From Ailurus styani (taxonomy: Eukaryota > Chordata > Mammalia > Carnivora > Ailuridae), in contig LNAC01000039.1 in the NCBI GenBank assembly GCA_002007465.1, positions 186,001-250,000 on the forward strand: a DNA stretch of 64,000 bases, written 5' to 3'. Position 1 is the first letter of the stretch; each line of letters begins with the position of its first letter. The position numbers were made by a program, and so were the translations under genes. The notes below the pieces were generated by a model. It worked only from the letters and a program-made list of their open reading frames with translations, made no database searches and was not told the origin of the DNA. Shown in pieces: positions 37,483 to 51,026 of this stretch.

Positions 37483-39093
37483 TAAATAAATACCAAAAAT
37501 AGGTACCAGAACTATCACTTTCTTAAACTCAAAACATAATTATTAAACATAATTATTGAAGTTCAAGATGTTAGAAAGCTAAGAAGTCCTTTTGCTACTA
37601 ACAGTAACCAATACTGTTTCTCTGATAGTCTCCTTCATACATACTCTGTTAAGTGCTACTTCTGCAATCATCTGAGTCATACTAAGAAAAAGCAAGTTAA
37701 TGTAAAATCTTAAAAACATATATTTGGTAACTAGATAAAGAATGTGGCTCGCCTGAAAACCTTAAAAAAAAAAAAGAATCTCTTCTGGTTTTATTCCTTT
37801 GATCTTCATTTGGGTTTGTCCTGCAAAATGGAAGAAAACATGTAAAAACCTAAAAGTTTTTGGAATTACACTGTTTAATATTATCTTTGGACTGAACACA
37901 CATGTTCATTATTGATGCTCTAAAACCTAGTACAAGCTTAGTAAAATAGTAAAACTATAAACCCACAAGAAAGATCAAGAAAGAACAAAACAGCATACTA
38001 GACAACTCAGTAAGTTTTGGGAAAGTGGCAAGCAAGTGGAGGAATAGAAGCTGACTAAGCAGATCAAAGACAGCTGAAGTCTAAGTGCAAATGCGGATTC
38101 TAACAAACCACCAAACTCTCCCTGTAGAACCCACATACAAAATACAGGAATTGGAAGTACCATGTACCTTGGAAGATAAGAAGAGTTACAAAGAGCTCTA
38201 AACAGGAATTGTAGTAAAAGCCTACGAAAGAAACAGCTGGACCTTACCACAGGACCCTTCCTCCCCATGCCAAACAGTTAGCCACTATCTCTCCCTACAC
38301 TGTCTCAAAATAGTGAGATTTATCATCTGGACAAAGTGAATAGGGAGGCTCTAGAATGACAGGCCAGATATACAGGTAAAGCAGAGATAAGGAACCATGA
38401 TTAACACAGTTAAGTGAAAACTTCCAGCCCCTACATTCCACTAGGCTCCAGAAATCTAGTAGCCAGGCTAAACCTCAAGGGGTGGAGACTGAAAGTCTCC
38501 TCTCTGCAGACTGGCACGAGAGAAGAGACCTACAAGTACTGGCATTACAGAGTGGCTATGAAATAGCCCAGTCACCCCTAGGGGACATCTGGGAATGCTG
38601 GGAGATTTTTTTTTTTCCATGATTGGGGAAGGTAGAATACAACTGGCAGCTAGTGGGTAGAGGTCAGGTATAAGTCCAAACATCCTACAATCTACACAGA
38701 GCCCCCATAACAAAGAATTTTCAGTCCCAAAACATCAATGGTGGCAAGACTGAAAAACCATAGCATTCTGTGAGGCCAGTCAACAAACCCAGCCCATGTA
38801 CAAAATACTTCCAGCCAACATTTTAGTGCCTCACCACTATATACAAATTGGACAGACAATATTTAAGAGACAACTAACTTGACTAAAAGCAGGTCTCTAA
38901 CCTGAAAAACAAAAATCAAAACAAATAGAAAATGGAAGTCAGAAAAATAAAGATAATAAAGGGAACCAAAGAAAAACAACAAAATTTAGAAAAGACATTA
39001 CCCTCAAATAGAAAAGATATTATTCCATAGGACAAGAACAAGATGCTGGAAGAAAAATACTCAGAGAATAAGAAATAAAAAATATGATGGAAG

Positions 39094-40281
39094 TGGATGA
39101 AAGACCTCAACAAGAGGTAGGAATCTATCAAAATCCTAGAGGAGAACATAGGCAGTAACCTCTTTGATATCCACCACAGCAACTTCTTTCAAGACACGTC
39201 TCCAAAGGCAAAGGAAACAAAAGTGAAAATGAACTTTTGGGACTTTATCAAGATAAAAAGCTTCCGCACAGCAAAGGAAACAGTCAGCAAAACAAAGAGG
39301 CAACCCACAGAATAGGAGAAGATATTCGCAAATGACACTACAGACAAAGGGCTCATATCCAAGATCTATAAAGAACTCCTCAAACTCAACACCCAAAAGA
39401 CAGATAATCATGTCAAAAAATGGGCAGAAGACATGAATAGACACTTCTCCAAAGAAGACATGCAAATGGCTAACAGACACATGAAAAAATGTTCATCATC
39501 ATTAGCCATCAGTGAAATTCAAATCAAAACCACATTAAGATACCACCTTATACTGGTTAGAATGGCCAAAATTAACAGGACAAAAAACAACAAGTGTTGG
39601 AGAGGATGTGGAGAAAGGGGAACCCTCTTACACTGTTGGTAGGAATGCAAGTTGGTGCAGTCACTTTGGAAAGCAGTGTGGAAATTCCTCAAAAAATTAA
39701 AAAGAGAGCTACCCTATGACCCTGCAATTGCACTACTGAGTATTTACCCCAAAGATACAGATGTAGTGAAAAGAAGGGCCATATGTACCCCAATGTTCAT
39801 AGCAGCAATAGCCACAATCGCCAAACTGTGGAAAGAACCCAGATGCCCTTCAACAGAGGAATGGATAAAGAAGATATGGTCCATATATACAAGGGAATAT
39901 TATGCAGCCATCAGAAAGGATGAATACCTAACTTTTGTATCAACATAGACAGGGCTGGAGGAGATTATGCTGAGTGAAATAAGTCAAGCAGAGAAAGTCA
40001 ATTATCAAACGGGTTCACTTACTTGTGGAGCCTAAGGAATAACATGGAGGACATTAGGAGAAGGAAAGGAAAAATGAATTGGGGTAAATTAGAGGGGGAG
40101 ATGAACCATGAGAGACAGTGGACTCTGAAACCGAGGGTCTTGGAAAAGAGGTGGGTGGGGGGATGGGTGAGCGTGGTGGTAGGTATTAAGGAGGGCATGT
40201 ATTGCATGGAACACTGGGTATGGTGCATAAACAATGAATCTTGGAACAGTGAAAAAAATATAATAAAATTAAGATGTAAAA
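39094..40281 (+). mobile_element. 5'-truncated L1 with target duplication (1.2 kb)
   Basis: Carries the C-terminal end of L1 ORF2 (reverse-transcriptase protein) with stops and frameshifts, e.g. frames at 39433-39642 and 39652-39948 (hallmarks [39 protein letters not shown]), then the L1 3' UTR and an A-rich tail. Exact duplication 'aaaaatatgatggaag' at 39078-39093 and 40282-40297. It landed inside HAL1 in the intron between the exons at 48096 and 36778. Inactive. Confidence 0.94.
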
Positions 40282-40323
40282 AAAAATATGATGGAAGAAG
40301 TAAAAATTCAATAGTAGTTTAAA

Positions 40324-40443
40324 CATTTTTAAAGTTTATTTTTATTTATTTATTTAAGTAATCTCCACACCCAACATGGGGCTTCAACTCACAACTCTGA
40401 GGTCAAGAGTCGCATGCTTCTCTGTGAGTCAGCCAGACACTCC
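40324..40443 (-). mobile_element. Short old-type Can-SINE
   Basis: ATTTATTTATTTAAGTAATC, CTCCACACCCAACATGGGGC, GAGGTCAAGAGTCGCATGCT, TGAGTCAGCCAGACACTCC: reversed short element inserted into HAL1 16-30 bp beyond the L1. Confidence 0.85.
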
Positions 40444-41768
40444 ACAAATTCAACAGAAGTTTAGAAAGACAATGTTGAAAAGTCCACAAGAAAGAAAGTA
40501 AAACAAAAAGACAAAACAGGAAGAACAGGAAGTTAAATCAATCCACGGAGACACTGTAGAATCAAGAACAAAGAGAATGAAGGAGGTGGGAGACCAAAGG
40601 GAAGCAATCAAGAAATAATACTAAAAAATTTCCATAACTGAAAGACATGCAGTGGCAGACTGAAAAGGCTCAAAAACTGTCTGGTGTAATAAAAGACTTT
40701 GAACAAGGCACATCAAAGTGAAATTTCATAATACTAGGGATTAGCACAAAACTTCTCAACAGCAACAATGGAATTTAAAACATTAAATGCCTTTAAAATT
40801 GTAAGGTAAACGATTTCCAATGTAAAACTCTATAGCCAACCACACTATCATTCGAATATATGGTTTCAAATTAAAAACATGCTTAGCTATGTAAGATCTT
40901 GAAAAAAAATTACATCCAATGCACCTTTTCTCAAGAAGCTATTAAACAAAGGAATACATCAAAATATAGAAGATATGGAAGCTAGATTATTAGGCACTGA
41001 ACATAGGAGAAACTAAGAAATTCCCAAGTTAAAAAAAATTGGACCTGATATTATCTAATGAATTTGTCTTTGTAGGAATTAGTCTTGAGATATTCTATAG
41101 AAGCATATAGAAAGAACTACTAATTCATAAAAAGAAAATTGAACAAAGCCAATTATTAACTTTAAGAAAAATAGTCACCCTAGACAGAAAATGTTTTTAT
41201 AATTCATTACTTGACTCACCGGTAAACAACAGTTACCTAACTATATATACACCTAATCTTTTCTGTCAAAATTTACAATTTAATTTTAGAAATGGGGGAG
41301 AAGGCATGGGAAGAGGATTTAAATGAGTTAAATCCTCACTCAGCAGGACAAGAGATGATTCAGTGATATCTGAAAGTTAAGAGCAACAGAAGCATATTAT
41401 TTGGAAACAGATACCAGAAGGAAAACTTAAAGAGCTGAAAATTGTTGCCTGGTGTTCATGACTGGACAAAAAAGGGTCATTTAAGGGACTATTGTGTTTA
41501 TTGCAAAGATTCTGATAAAAGTGAGATATTTTAAGGTATTGTGTTCATGCATTACTACTTGAATTCATTTCTAATCCAAGAGGAACAGAAGCACTGTTTT
41601 TATTATCAGCTATAGAATTTCTTTAAACTGAGGACAAATGGTCAAGCACAGCTTTCAAACATAAGAAAAATAAGCATTTAGGTCATTATTTTATAAGACA
41701 AGGCCTATTTGAGCCTTTTGATCATGTCTTTCTTCTTTCTGAGTTTTGACCTAAAAGCTATGTCTACA

Positions 41769-41943
41769 GGTCCCTGGGTGGCTCAGTCCTTAAGCATCTG
41801 GCTTCAGCTCAGAATCAAGCCCCACATCAGGGTTCCTGCTCAGTAGGGAAGCCTGCTTCTCCCTCTCCCACTCCCTCTGCTCGTGTTCCCTCTCTCGCAG
41901 TCTCTGTCAAATAAATAAATAAAATCTTAAAAAAAAAAAAAAA
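41769..41943 (+). mobile_element. Can-SINE with small internal deletion
   Basis: GGTCCCTGGGTGGCTCAGTC to A tail. Duplication 'aaagctatgtctac' (41754-41767) / 'aaagttgtgtctac' (41942-41955). Confidence 0.9.
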
Positions 41944-42145
41944 GTTGTGTCTACATAGCCCAAAACAAGAATGAGATGGAGCACCAATAACGTTCATTAG
42001 CTGTTATAGAAATTAGACAAAAAGTCCCAATTCAAAAGGCTCAGGAGAGATGAAAGCAATATATACACTGAAAATATATATTAATATGAAATTAAAACCA
42101 AGCAATTCACATAGAAGCAAAATTATTATTATTGTTATTTTTATC

Positions 42146-42261
42146 TTAAAGACTTTAGGTGTTTTTTTTTTTAAGTAATCTCTACACCCAATATGGGCCT
42201 TGAACTCACAACTGCTAGGTCAAGAGTTGTATGCTCCACCGACTGAGCCAGCCAGTCGTCC
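42146..42261 (-). mobile_element. Short old-type Can-SINE
   Basis: TTTTTTTTTTAAGTAATCTC, CACCCAATATGGGCCTTGAA, CGACTGAGCCAGCCAGTCGT. Flanks contain agaagca(ga)aa and aaattatta on both sides. Confidence 0.82.
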
Positions 42262-42529
42262 CAGAAGCAGAAATAAATTATTAACAAAACATACTATATG
42301 TTTACAAAAATCATATAGTTGTTTAAAATACATAATAATATAATAATATGAGTAATCTTAACATGTGCCTGGATACTGTGCTAATAAATTCAAAAAATCC
42401 TGGGAGGCAGTTGATATTCTCTCTACTTTTAAAAGTAGAACTGTGCAATACAGCCCCCCCAGTAAAATAACAACGAAAAATAAACTATTATTCTATTAAT
42501 AAACTATTCTTCTATTCCTAGCTAATCTA

Positions 42530-42552
42530 CAAGCAGCTGGGGGGTGGGGGGG
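42530..42552 (+). repeat. G-rich tract
   Basis: A run of G interrupted by one T (ggggggtgggggggg-like) at 42539-42552. Low complexity. Confidence 0.8.
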
Positions 42553-43310
42553 AATCCTTCCTCCTTACAGTATAAGAAACTGCTAGGAAAGACCCTTGAA
42601 ATAAAAGCATTGAACGGGGATTTTCATATGGCTTCAAGAAATCCTTGAGAACAAACAACACGCTTTCAACAGACTTCATGACCTTTCAAGTGATAAAACA
42701 ATATTCTGAGTGGAAAACTAATGTGCAAAGCTAATGTTCGGGTCAATCTCAAAAGTCATTTAATTGAAGGCAGTGACTAACCAAGACCACCTGTGCCCAA
42801 TACACTGAAAAATTACAAAGCAAGAAATCCAAGGCAGCTCTACTTTATCAATGTCAACTCTTTAAATAACACTGATCAAAGTAAAAGGGAATAGATATTC
42901 AATATGAAAACTGTAAGTAAAAATCTGAGTTGTGGTATTTCTACTTGCTAAAAGACAAAACAACAAAAACAGCATTTTTATCTTTTATTAAAAATAATTC
43001 TGAATTATATGACTTGACACCAATGCAGAAATTACTTATCCACTAAGGAAAATGGCCAACTCACTAATCAATGACTGGTTTATATAGATTTTTCTATAGA
43101 AACCTGTCCACCAAAATAAACCTATCAAAACTTTAAAGTATTATGTAACATCTAGTAAAAATTATTATTATCCAATTGTGTTTGAAAATCACAGTAACAG
43201 AACTATTTTTGCTCACATTTCCCAGAAGTGATTAAACAAAAATTCTAACATTAGAATAAATAAAATTACTCTGAACCTAAAAATACAATCCAAAATGTTG
43301 GTCTATCTAC

Positions 43311-43412
43311 CTTTGTGCCTCCAGGCTGAATCCAGTGAATGTATTTGCAAAAGCTTTCAATTAAGTTTGCATGGCTGTCCTGTAATTCTCTGGATGAAAG
43401 TTTGAAAGCTAG
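43311..43412 (-). CDS. HACE1: Candidate cassette exon of HACE1 (34 codons, unannotated to my knowledge)
   Basis: Read on the minus strand this 102-nt stretch is open, preceded by a pyrimidine-rich tract ending ctttttag-like (gataccttttag) and followed by AAG|gtagat. It encodes LAFKLSSRELQDSHANLIES then FCKYIHWIQPGGTK. Both ends are phase 0, matching the 48096-48227 and 36778-36860 exons it lies between, so inclusion would add 34 residues inside the fifth ankyrin repeat without frameshift. It is outside any repeat I recognise and less AT-rich than its surroundings. An alternative AG four bases inside gives a 98-nt exon with an early stop. Support is sequence pattern only; I do not recall this segment in the standard protein. 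It may be a rare or lineage-specific exon, or chance. Confidence 0.5.
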
Positions 43413-44061
43413 CTAAAAGGTATCAGAAGAGCTGACTGAACATAGGTAAGCACTGTTCCTTACTAAGCCTACAATTCCAGTAAAACATGCAGTCAGTTCT
43501 ATCAAAGACAGTCTATATAACACCAGTGTCAATGCTTTTAAGTTTCAGAAGCTTAATTCTACTCTAAGCAGGGTTCAACTATTATTTTATATTGTTTGTG
43601 AAGCTTCATAATTAGCTATATAAATAAAGCAAGATAAAGTTTATTCTGATAAAAATAAAATTTATTTTTTAAGTGAAGTGAAATTGTCCATAAACTAATC
43701 CCGCTGTGTACTCTAATTTATATAAATTATGACAAAACCATTTAACAATTTGGTAGGGTTTTTAAATCCAAGTTATTCTAGGAAAACAATAATCAACCGA
43801 ATGGCAATTTAACACAATAACAAATCTTAAAGAATAACAAAGAAAAAAAGTCACTAAAAAGTAACTTCTGTTTATGGCCAAAAAAATTGGAGTCAATTGT
43901 ATCCTTGTAGAATAATGTTAAGTTTTACCATACTTTCTAAAAATGAGATTAAAAATCAAATAACACACTGGTCCTAGTTCATTGCACAGAGTAAATGAAT
44001 TAAGGGTCCAGATAGTGCTCTCTGTATTTTCCTTGCAGAATCACATCATACACATTAATAA
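43413..44061. other. Intron upstream of the candidate cassette exon
   Basis: Unique-looking AT-rich sequence. In transcript sense it provides the branch-point and pyrimidine region for the candidate exon (CAGCTCTTCTGATACCTTTT just before the AG). Nothing else recognised; 41956-43310 beyond the exon is similar apart from a short SINE and a G run. Confidence 0.5.
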
Positions 44062-44120
44062 TGGTGGGAGGAAGGGGGGAAGGAAGGAAGGGAGAGACGG
44101 TGGGTGGGTGGCTGGGTGGG
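44062..44120 (+). other. G-rich tract with a G-quadruplex motif
   Basis: Purine-rich GGAAGG repeats followed by GGGTGGGTGGCTGGGTGGG (44102-44120): four runs of three G with loops of 1, 5 and 1. It is on the template-side + strand relative to HACE1 transcription, about 650 bp upstream (transcript sense) of the candidate cassette exon. Confidence 0.8.
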
Positions 44121-44447
44121 TACCAATACTATTATTGCTCTCAAGTGTCTTCCAAACTGTTCACAACACTTTAATTACATAAACAGTACACAGAATATAC
44201 CACAGGAGGTAAGTAAGGGCAGGGGGAGAAAAATTTGCCCAAGACTGTATAATAGGCCAGCTGAATAAACAAACTCTGAAGTGATTTTTAAAATCAATAT
44301 CCCAAGACAAATTATTTTGCTATTGAAAGCTAATAACAACAGCTAACCTAAGGAAAACTATAAAAAATTAAATTACTAAGGAGTTGTTATTTTCATTTCT
44401 TTCATCTGATCATTTTTAAATAGGAACAAAGTAGTTTAAAATCCACT

Positions 44448-44622
44448 GGGGCACTTGGGTGGCCCAACTGGTTAAGGGTCCAACTCTTGACTTTGGCTCA
44501 GGTCATGATCTCAGAGTCGTGAGATCCAGCCCCTGTCAGGCTCCACAATGGGTGTGCAGTCTGCTGAAGATTCTCTCCCTCTCCCTCTGCCGCTCCCACC
44601 TCTCCCCTCTCCAAAAAAAAAG
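44448..44622 (+). mobile_element. Can-SINE (older)
   Basis: GGGGCACTTGGGTGGCCCAA, GGTCATGATCTCAGAGTCGT, CT-rich region and a short A tail. The 118-codon + frame beginning here starts in the SINE and is not a gene. Confidence 0.87.
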
Positions 44623-44849
44623 CCAAAAAACTCATAGTGCTATTATGTTGCAAGGACAAAAAAATGGTCAAAATGCGTTCTCAACTACCCAAACCACTTC
44701 CTTTCAACAAGACCTTTATCTTGGTTTACCTCTAACAAAACCAATACATCTATATGAAATCATGGCAAAGATTATTCAATTTCTTAGTTACAACAAAACT
44801 GAATTTTTCTTTTAAATCTTTTGTCTTTTAAAAAATAATGTAAATCTAA

Positions 44850-45055
44850 GGGCACCTGGGTGGCTCAGAGGGTTAAGCCTCTGCCTTCAGCTCAGGTCAT
44901 GATCTCAGGGTCCTGGGATCGAGCCCTACATCGGGCTCTCTGCTCAGCAGGGAGCCTGCTTCCCCCTCTCTCTGCCTGCCTCTCTGCCTACTTGTGATCT
45001 CTCTCTCTGTCAAATAAACAAATAAAATAAATAAATAAAATCTAAAATAAAATAA
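44850..45055 (+). mobile_element. Can-SINE (young) with target duplication
   Basis: GGGCACCTGGGTGGCTCAGA to an AAATAA-rich tail. Duplication 'aataatgtaaatct' at about 44834-44848 and 45056-45070. Confidence 0.93.
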
Positions 45056-45259
45056 AATAATGTAAATCTGAATAGCACTTCTTGTTATCAAAGCAAAAAT
45101 TCAATTACAAATTCTACCAAGCTTTAGGGCTCTTAGCCAGTTGATCAAAATCTTTTCATGCACTCCTGAGATTTATCCTAAAGTGAAATTAGAAAGTAAA
45201 TTTCAGAGGACTTATCATATCTCTTTAATTTGAAAAGTGCTACTAATACCTTTTAAAAA

Positions 45260-45448
45260 TATTTTTTAAGGTTTTTTATTTATTTGAGAGAGACAGAATA
45301 TGGGCAGGGGAGGGGTTAGAGGAAGGATAGGGACAAGCAGACTCCTGGCTGAGCAGTGAGCCCAACTACAGCGGGCTTGAGCCCAGGACCCTGAGATCAT
45401 GACCTGAGCTAAAGTCAGATGCCTAACTAACTGCCACCCAGAGGCCCC
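45260..45448 (-). mobile_element. Can-SINE (older)
   Basis: TTTTTTAAGGTTTTTTATTT through GA-rich region to CTGCCACCCAGAGGCCCCT. Flank 'ccttttaaaaa' / 'ctcttttaaaaacattttt' suggests an imperfect duplication. Confidence 0.88.
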
Positions 45449-47064
45449 TCTTTTAAAAACATTTTTTAAATGGACTTTATCCCTTTAAAGTTTTCTATTT
45501 TATTTTGTAAAACATATATAATCAATATGCAAGCTTTTAAGCCTAAAAATAAATCTTGAAACCAATACGCACTGCTATATGTCTACATGGAACCAAGTTT
45601 TAAACACCTTTTAATGAATTTATGCATAAACTGACTACTTTGAGACAATGAAAAGGCCATTTTTACTTGCTGCTAAAGTAAGTCAGCAGGATACCTAACA
45701 AAGCATTTTAGACTCAGTGTTCAACTTCTGGAAAGATATATAAAGAGTTTTAAAAAATCAATAATCCCTACGCTGTAATAATTTATCATATCATATACTA
45801 ATCCACTGAGATTTGAACATGTCCCAGAAATACACAAGTAATTATAAGACATAGGTGATATTAGCACAACTACCAACGAAGATTTTTAAGGGTATACTTC
45901 AGCCTGCAGGCTAAAAGATAAACTAATTTTTCAAGATTCCTTCTTGACTTGAGGAAGAATTAAAGATGCATACAATGATTCATAAAACACTAAACATACT
46001 CTTTATCTGTTCATGATCCTTGCGGATAACTATAATTGACCAACTATAATAGAATGGAATCTCACTCACCAATACAATCAACCACAAGTCAACATGGCTT
46101 TTTGTACCCTTCCTCCTCTACTATATCTGCAAAATCTCTGTGAAACTCATCATCGCAGTGAAGTCAGGCCCCCTTATAAATCTTCTGAGAATATAATTCT
46201 TCAAAGGCATTTGACTATGAGGAATTCTCCCTTACTTCACCACACCTGCTTTAGGTTGTAAACCATATGGAGTATATTATACTCAGTATATACTAACTAT
46301 TCTTCAATAACTTCAGAAGGCAATTCTAAATTTTTAATGCAGCCTGTAATGCACATGTTTTCAAATGGGGTTTTCTTAGTAATTCTTGTTTCTTCACTGA
46401 CTCAAGGCAGCTAAAATTAGCCTCTGTAGACCACTTCTGATCTGAATCCCAGTTTTTTGTACAAAATTTCTTTGGCAACACATAGGGTTTATAATCTCAG
46501 TATAGGACGCTCCACTCCTGTTATGGCAGTGTTTATACTAAAGTGGGTGCTTTTCTGTCCTGTAACAACTATGAGCAGTATTCATTCTCTAATATGCAAC
46601 CATTGTTTAAAAACCTGGGCCATTCAACATTAGGACATTTCAGATAATTTTTTTTCCACACAGAATACTTTTTAAATTAATAGTGCTATCTCTCAGAAAG
46701 TAAAAACTGAGAAGAAAATACTCCTTGAAAACATTGAGTTACTTTTCAGAAGATGAAAGACAAAATACATAAATAAAAATGAACTAGTGTTCAGAAGAAA
46801 TTCCAGGGAAGGAAGAAAAATTCTATATCCCTCCTCTTATCCAACACATTAAACATAAGACAATGTTACTGTTGGCCTATCTTAAAGAAGTGCAATATTC
46901 TGTGAATTATAGTCATACATAAAGCCAACTAAACATGTAGCATCTTACATCCTGAACCCAGATTAGGAAAAAAGTATTTGCAGAGATGAAAATCAAGATT
47001 CCAGTAGGAATTCTCCCAACACAAAGTTAAGACTCAGAGAGAGTGCGTCCAAACAATACGTACT
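45449..47064. other. Intron, nothing recognised
   Basis: 1.6 kb without a SINE, unusually long for this window. 46060-46560 is somewhat less AT-rich. No open frame of note and no repeat I can name. Confidence 0.6.
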
Positions 47065-47296
47065 GGGCACCTGGGTGGCTCTGTAGGTTAAGCTCCGCCT
47101 TCAGCTCAGGTCATGATCCCAGAGTCCTGGGCTTAAGCCCTGCATTAAGCCCTGACGCTGCATCAGCATTAAGCCCCTACATTATATCAGAGGTCCCTGC
47201 TCAGTGGGGAGCCTGCTTTTCCCTCTCCCTTTGCCTGCCACTCCCCCCCTGCTTGTGCTCTCCCTCTCTCTGTCAAATAAATAAAATCCTTAAAAA
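47065..47296 (+). mobile_element. Can-SINE with internal reiteration
   Basis: GGGCACCTGGGTGGCTCTGT. The middle repeats a CATTAAGCCC unit (47131-47180), lengthening the element by about 40 bp. Confidence 0.9.
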
Positions 47297-48035
47297 AATA
47301 CATATTGAACACAAATTTCTATATCTTTGCATTTATTGTTGATGATTTTTTGTTTTCAGCTGGTTTTTGTTGTTACTGTTATGGTTAACAAGTAAATAAA
47401 TTTCTATTATCAACAATGTTAAATGTGGAAAAAAAAACTCAAAAGTAACCAGGTTAGGAACTATAACAAAGCAAATTTTAAATTTTAAACTAACAAATTT
47501 TATATAAGGCAGCAGTCTCCTAATAAAAACTATTAGCAGCTTTTAAAGTTAGATGTTTGTACATGGAAGTATCAGGAAAGTTCTAAAATAAAACAAATGC
47601 ATGATTTTAGAACTCTAAGTAAGGATGAAAATGACCATCACTCTAGTCTTGCATCATATTCCAAGACAGAAGAAAAATATGATAATACAAGCTGAAATAC
47701 TTAAGCAATGTCAGTGCTCACCAGTAACTGAGGCGTAACAGTAAAAACTAAAATGTAAAAAAGTTATGTGATGATAGACTGAGAATAAGAACACTATTAC
47801 TTAGAATTACATGTGAACATACATTTAAAATTTTAGTATATTCAGCTATCAAAATCTATGAATCGGAAATAAATTTGATATCCAAATACTTTAAACAGAT
47901 TTAAAAGCACTATTTTCTATTCCTTTTATCCACAAAGAATATACATTAATCATAAGTCCACATGATGCAGAAAATGTTTTAAGATTTTGCTATGATGCTT
48001 CATGTTCTCAATTATGCACAATGAAAAACTTTTCA

Positions 48036-49907
<1,872 letters not shown>

Positions 49908-49918
49908 AAAACAGCTGA

Positions 49919-50134
49919 GGGCGCCTGGGTGGCTCAGTGGGTTAAAGCCTCTGCTTTCGGCCCAGGTCATGATCTCAGGGTCCTGGGATCGAGGCCCGCA
50001 TCGGGCTCTCTGCTTGGCAGGGAGCCTGCTTCCCCCTCTCTCTCTCTCTCTGCCTGCCTCTCTGCCTCCTTGTGATCTCTCTCCCGCTGTGAAATAAATA
50101 AATAAAATCTTTAAAAAAAAAAAAAAAAAAAAAA
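49919..50134 (+). mobile_element. Can-SINE (young) with long A tail
   Basis: GGGCGCCTGGGTGGCTCAGT to a tail of about 28 A. Duplication 'aaaacagctga' at 49908-49918 and 50135-50145. Confidence 0.95.
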
Positions 50135-50229
50135 AAACAGCTGAGAAGAGCTAACTACAGAGTTAGAATTAGAAGTTCACAGAGGCAGGGGAAGAAAGTC
50201 AAGAGAGTACTTCCTTTTGGGGGGGCGGA

Positions 50230-50450
50230 TCACAATATAGATGTGTATTTATTTGAGGTATAATGTCAAACAATTCAAATGCCATAAAATTCATCAATTT
50301 AAAGTATACACCTTAGTGGTTTTTGGTATATTCACAGTTGCACACTCATCACCACAATCAGTTTTAGAACATTTTCATTTCCCAAAAAGAAACCCAGTAC
50401 CATTAGCAGTCACTGCCTATTTCCTCCCTTGTCCTGAGATACATAGGTAA
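50230..50450 (+). repeat. L1M-type 3' UTR fragment
   Basis: GAGGTATAATGTCAAACAAT, TAAAATTCATCAATTTAAAG, AGTGGTTTTTGGTATATTCA, CATCACCACAATCAGTTTTA and CATTAGCAGTCACTGCCTAT are the usual old L1 3' wording, + orientation. Confidence 0.75.
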
Positions 50451-50820
50451 GATACATGTCTCACCCTGATTTTACACCTGCATAAAATAAGTCAACATTG
50501 CCTTCAGTATTTTTTACTGATGTTCTTTTTCTTTCTTCTCATAGATCTCTGTTAGAGGCAATGAATTCTCTGACAGTCACTGGGGGATGATATAGGCAGC
50601 ATCATCAAACAAGTATTCCATCACTCCTATTGAACTCCTAATTTTGCTGAGTTCAGAANCTTCACTTTTATAATTTTGCTGAGTTCAGAACAAATCAACT
50701 TAAGTCTAATTACCTCACCTCTAACAGCAATATGTATAAGGCAGGGAAAAGTCTATGAAATCCTACCATGATTTTGTAGTTTATGGTGCTAAATGACAGC
50801 CTTTGCAGACACCAATACTT

Positions 50821-51026
50821 TTTTTTTTTTTTAAAGATTTTATTTATTTATTTGACACAGAGAGAGAGAGATTACAAGTAGGCAGAGAGGCAGGCAGAGA
50901 GACAGGGAGAGGAAGCAGGCTCCCTGCTGAGCAGAGAGCCCGATGCGGGCCTCGATCCCAGGACACTGAGATCATGATCTGAGCCGAAAGCAGAGGCTTT
51001 AACCCACTGAGCCACCCAGGCGCCCC
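50821..51026 (-). mobile_element. Can-SINE (young) with perfect target duplication
   Basis: T-rich start to CCACTGAGCCACCCAGGCGC. Duplication 'agacaccaatactt' at 50807-50820 and 51027-51040. Confidence 0.95.

Larger units (their letters stand above)
37955..41640 (+). repeat. HAL1 fossil LINE, interrupted by L1 and SINE
   Basis: Pieces 37955-39093, 40298-40323 and 40444-41640 follow the HAL1 (half-L1) order: Lys/Glu-rich ORF1-like remnants, AACTGAAAGACATGCAGTGG, CAAGGCACATCAAAGTGAAA, CTTCTCAACAGCAACAATGG, GATTTCCAATGTAAAACTCT, AGCCAACCACACTATCATTC and CACCTTTTCTCAAGAAGCTA. The short frames inside are decayed and not genes. Confidence 0.65.

Noticed and set aside
38468..39480. Minus-strand frames of 81, 88 and 114 codons
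   Set aside because: They are antisense to HAL1 and L1 remnants, and their hydrophobic composition comes from A-rich sense sequence.
39433..40322. Three adjacent + strand frames of 69, 98 and 99 codons
   Set aside because: The first two are decayed pieces of L1 ORF2 and the third is L1 3' UTR. They lie between exact target-site duplications.
44459..44815. 118-codon + strand frame
   Set aside because: It starts inside a SINE and runs on by chance into intron.
46060..46160. Short minus-strand acidic frame (DDEFHRDFADIVEEEGYKK)
   Set aside because: Only about 24 codons between stops, with no acceptor or donor in matching phase. Too short to support.
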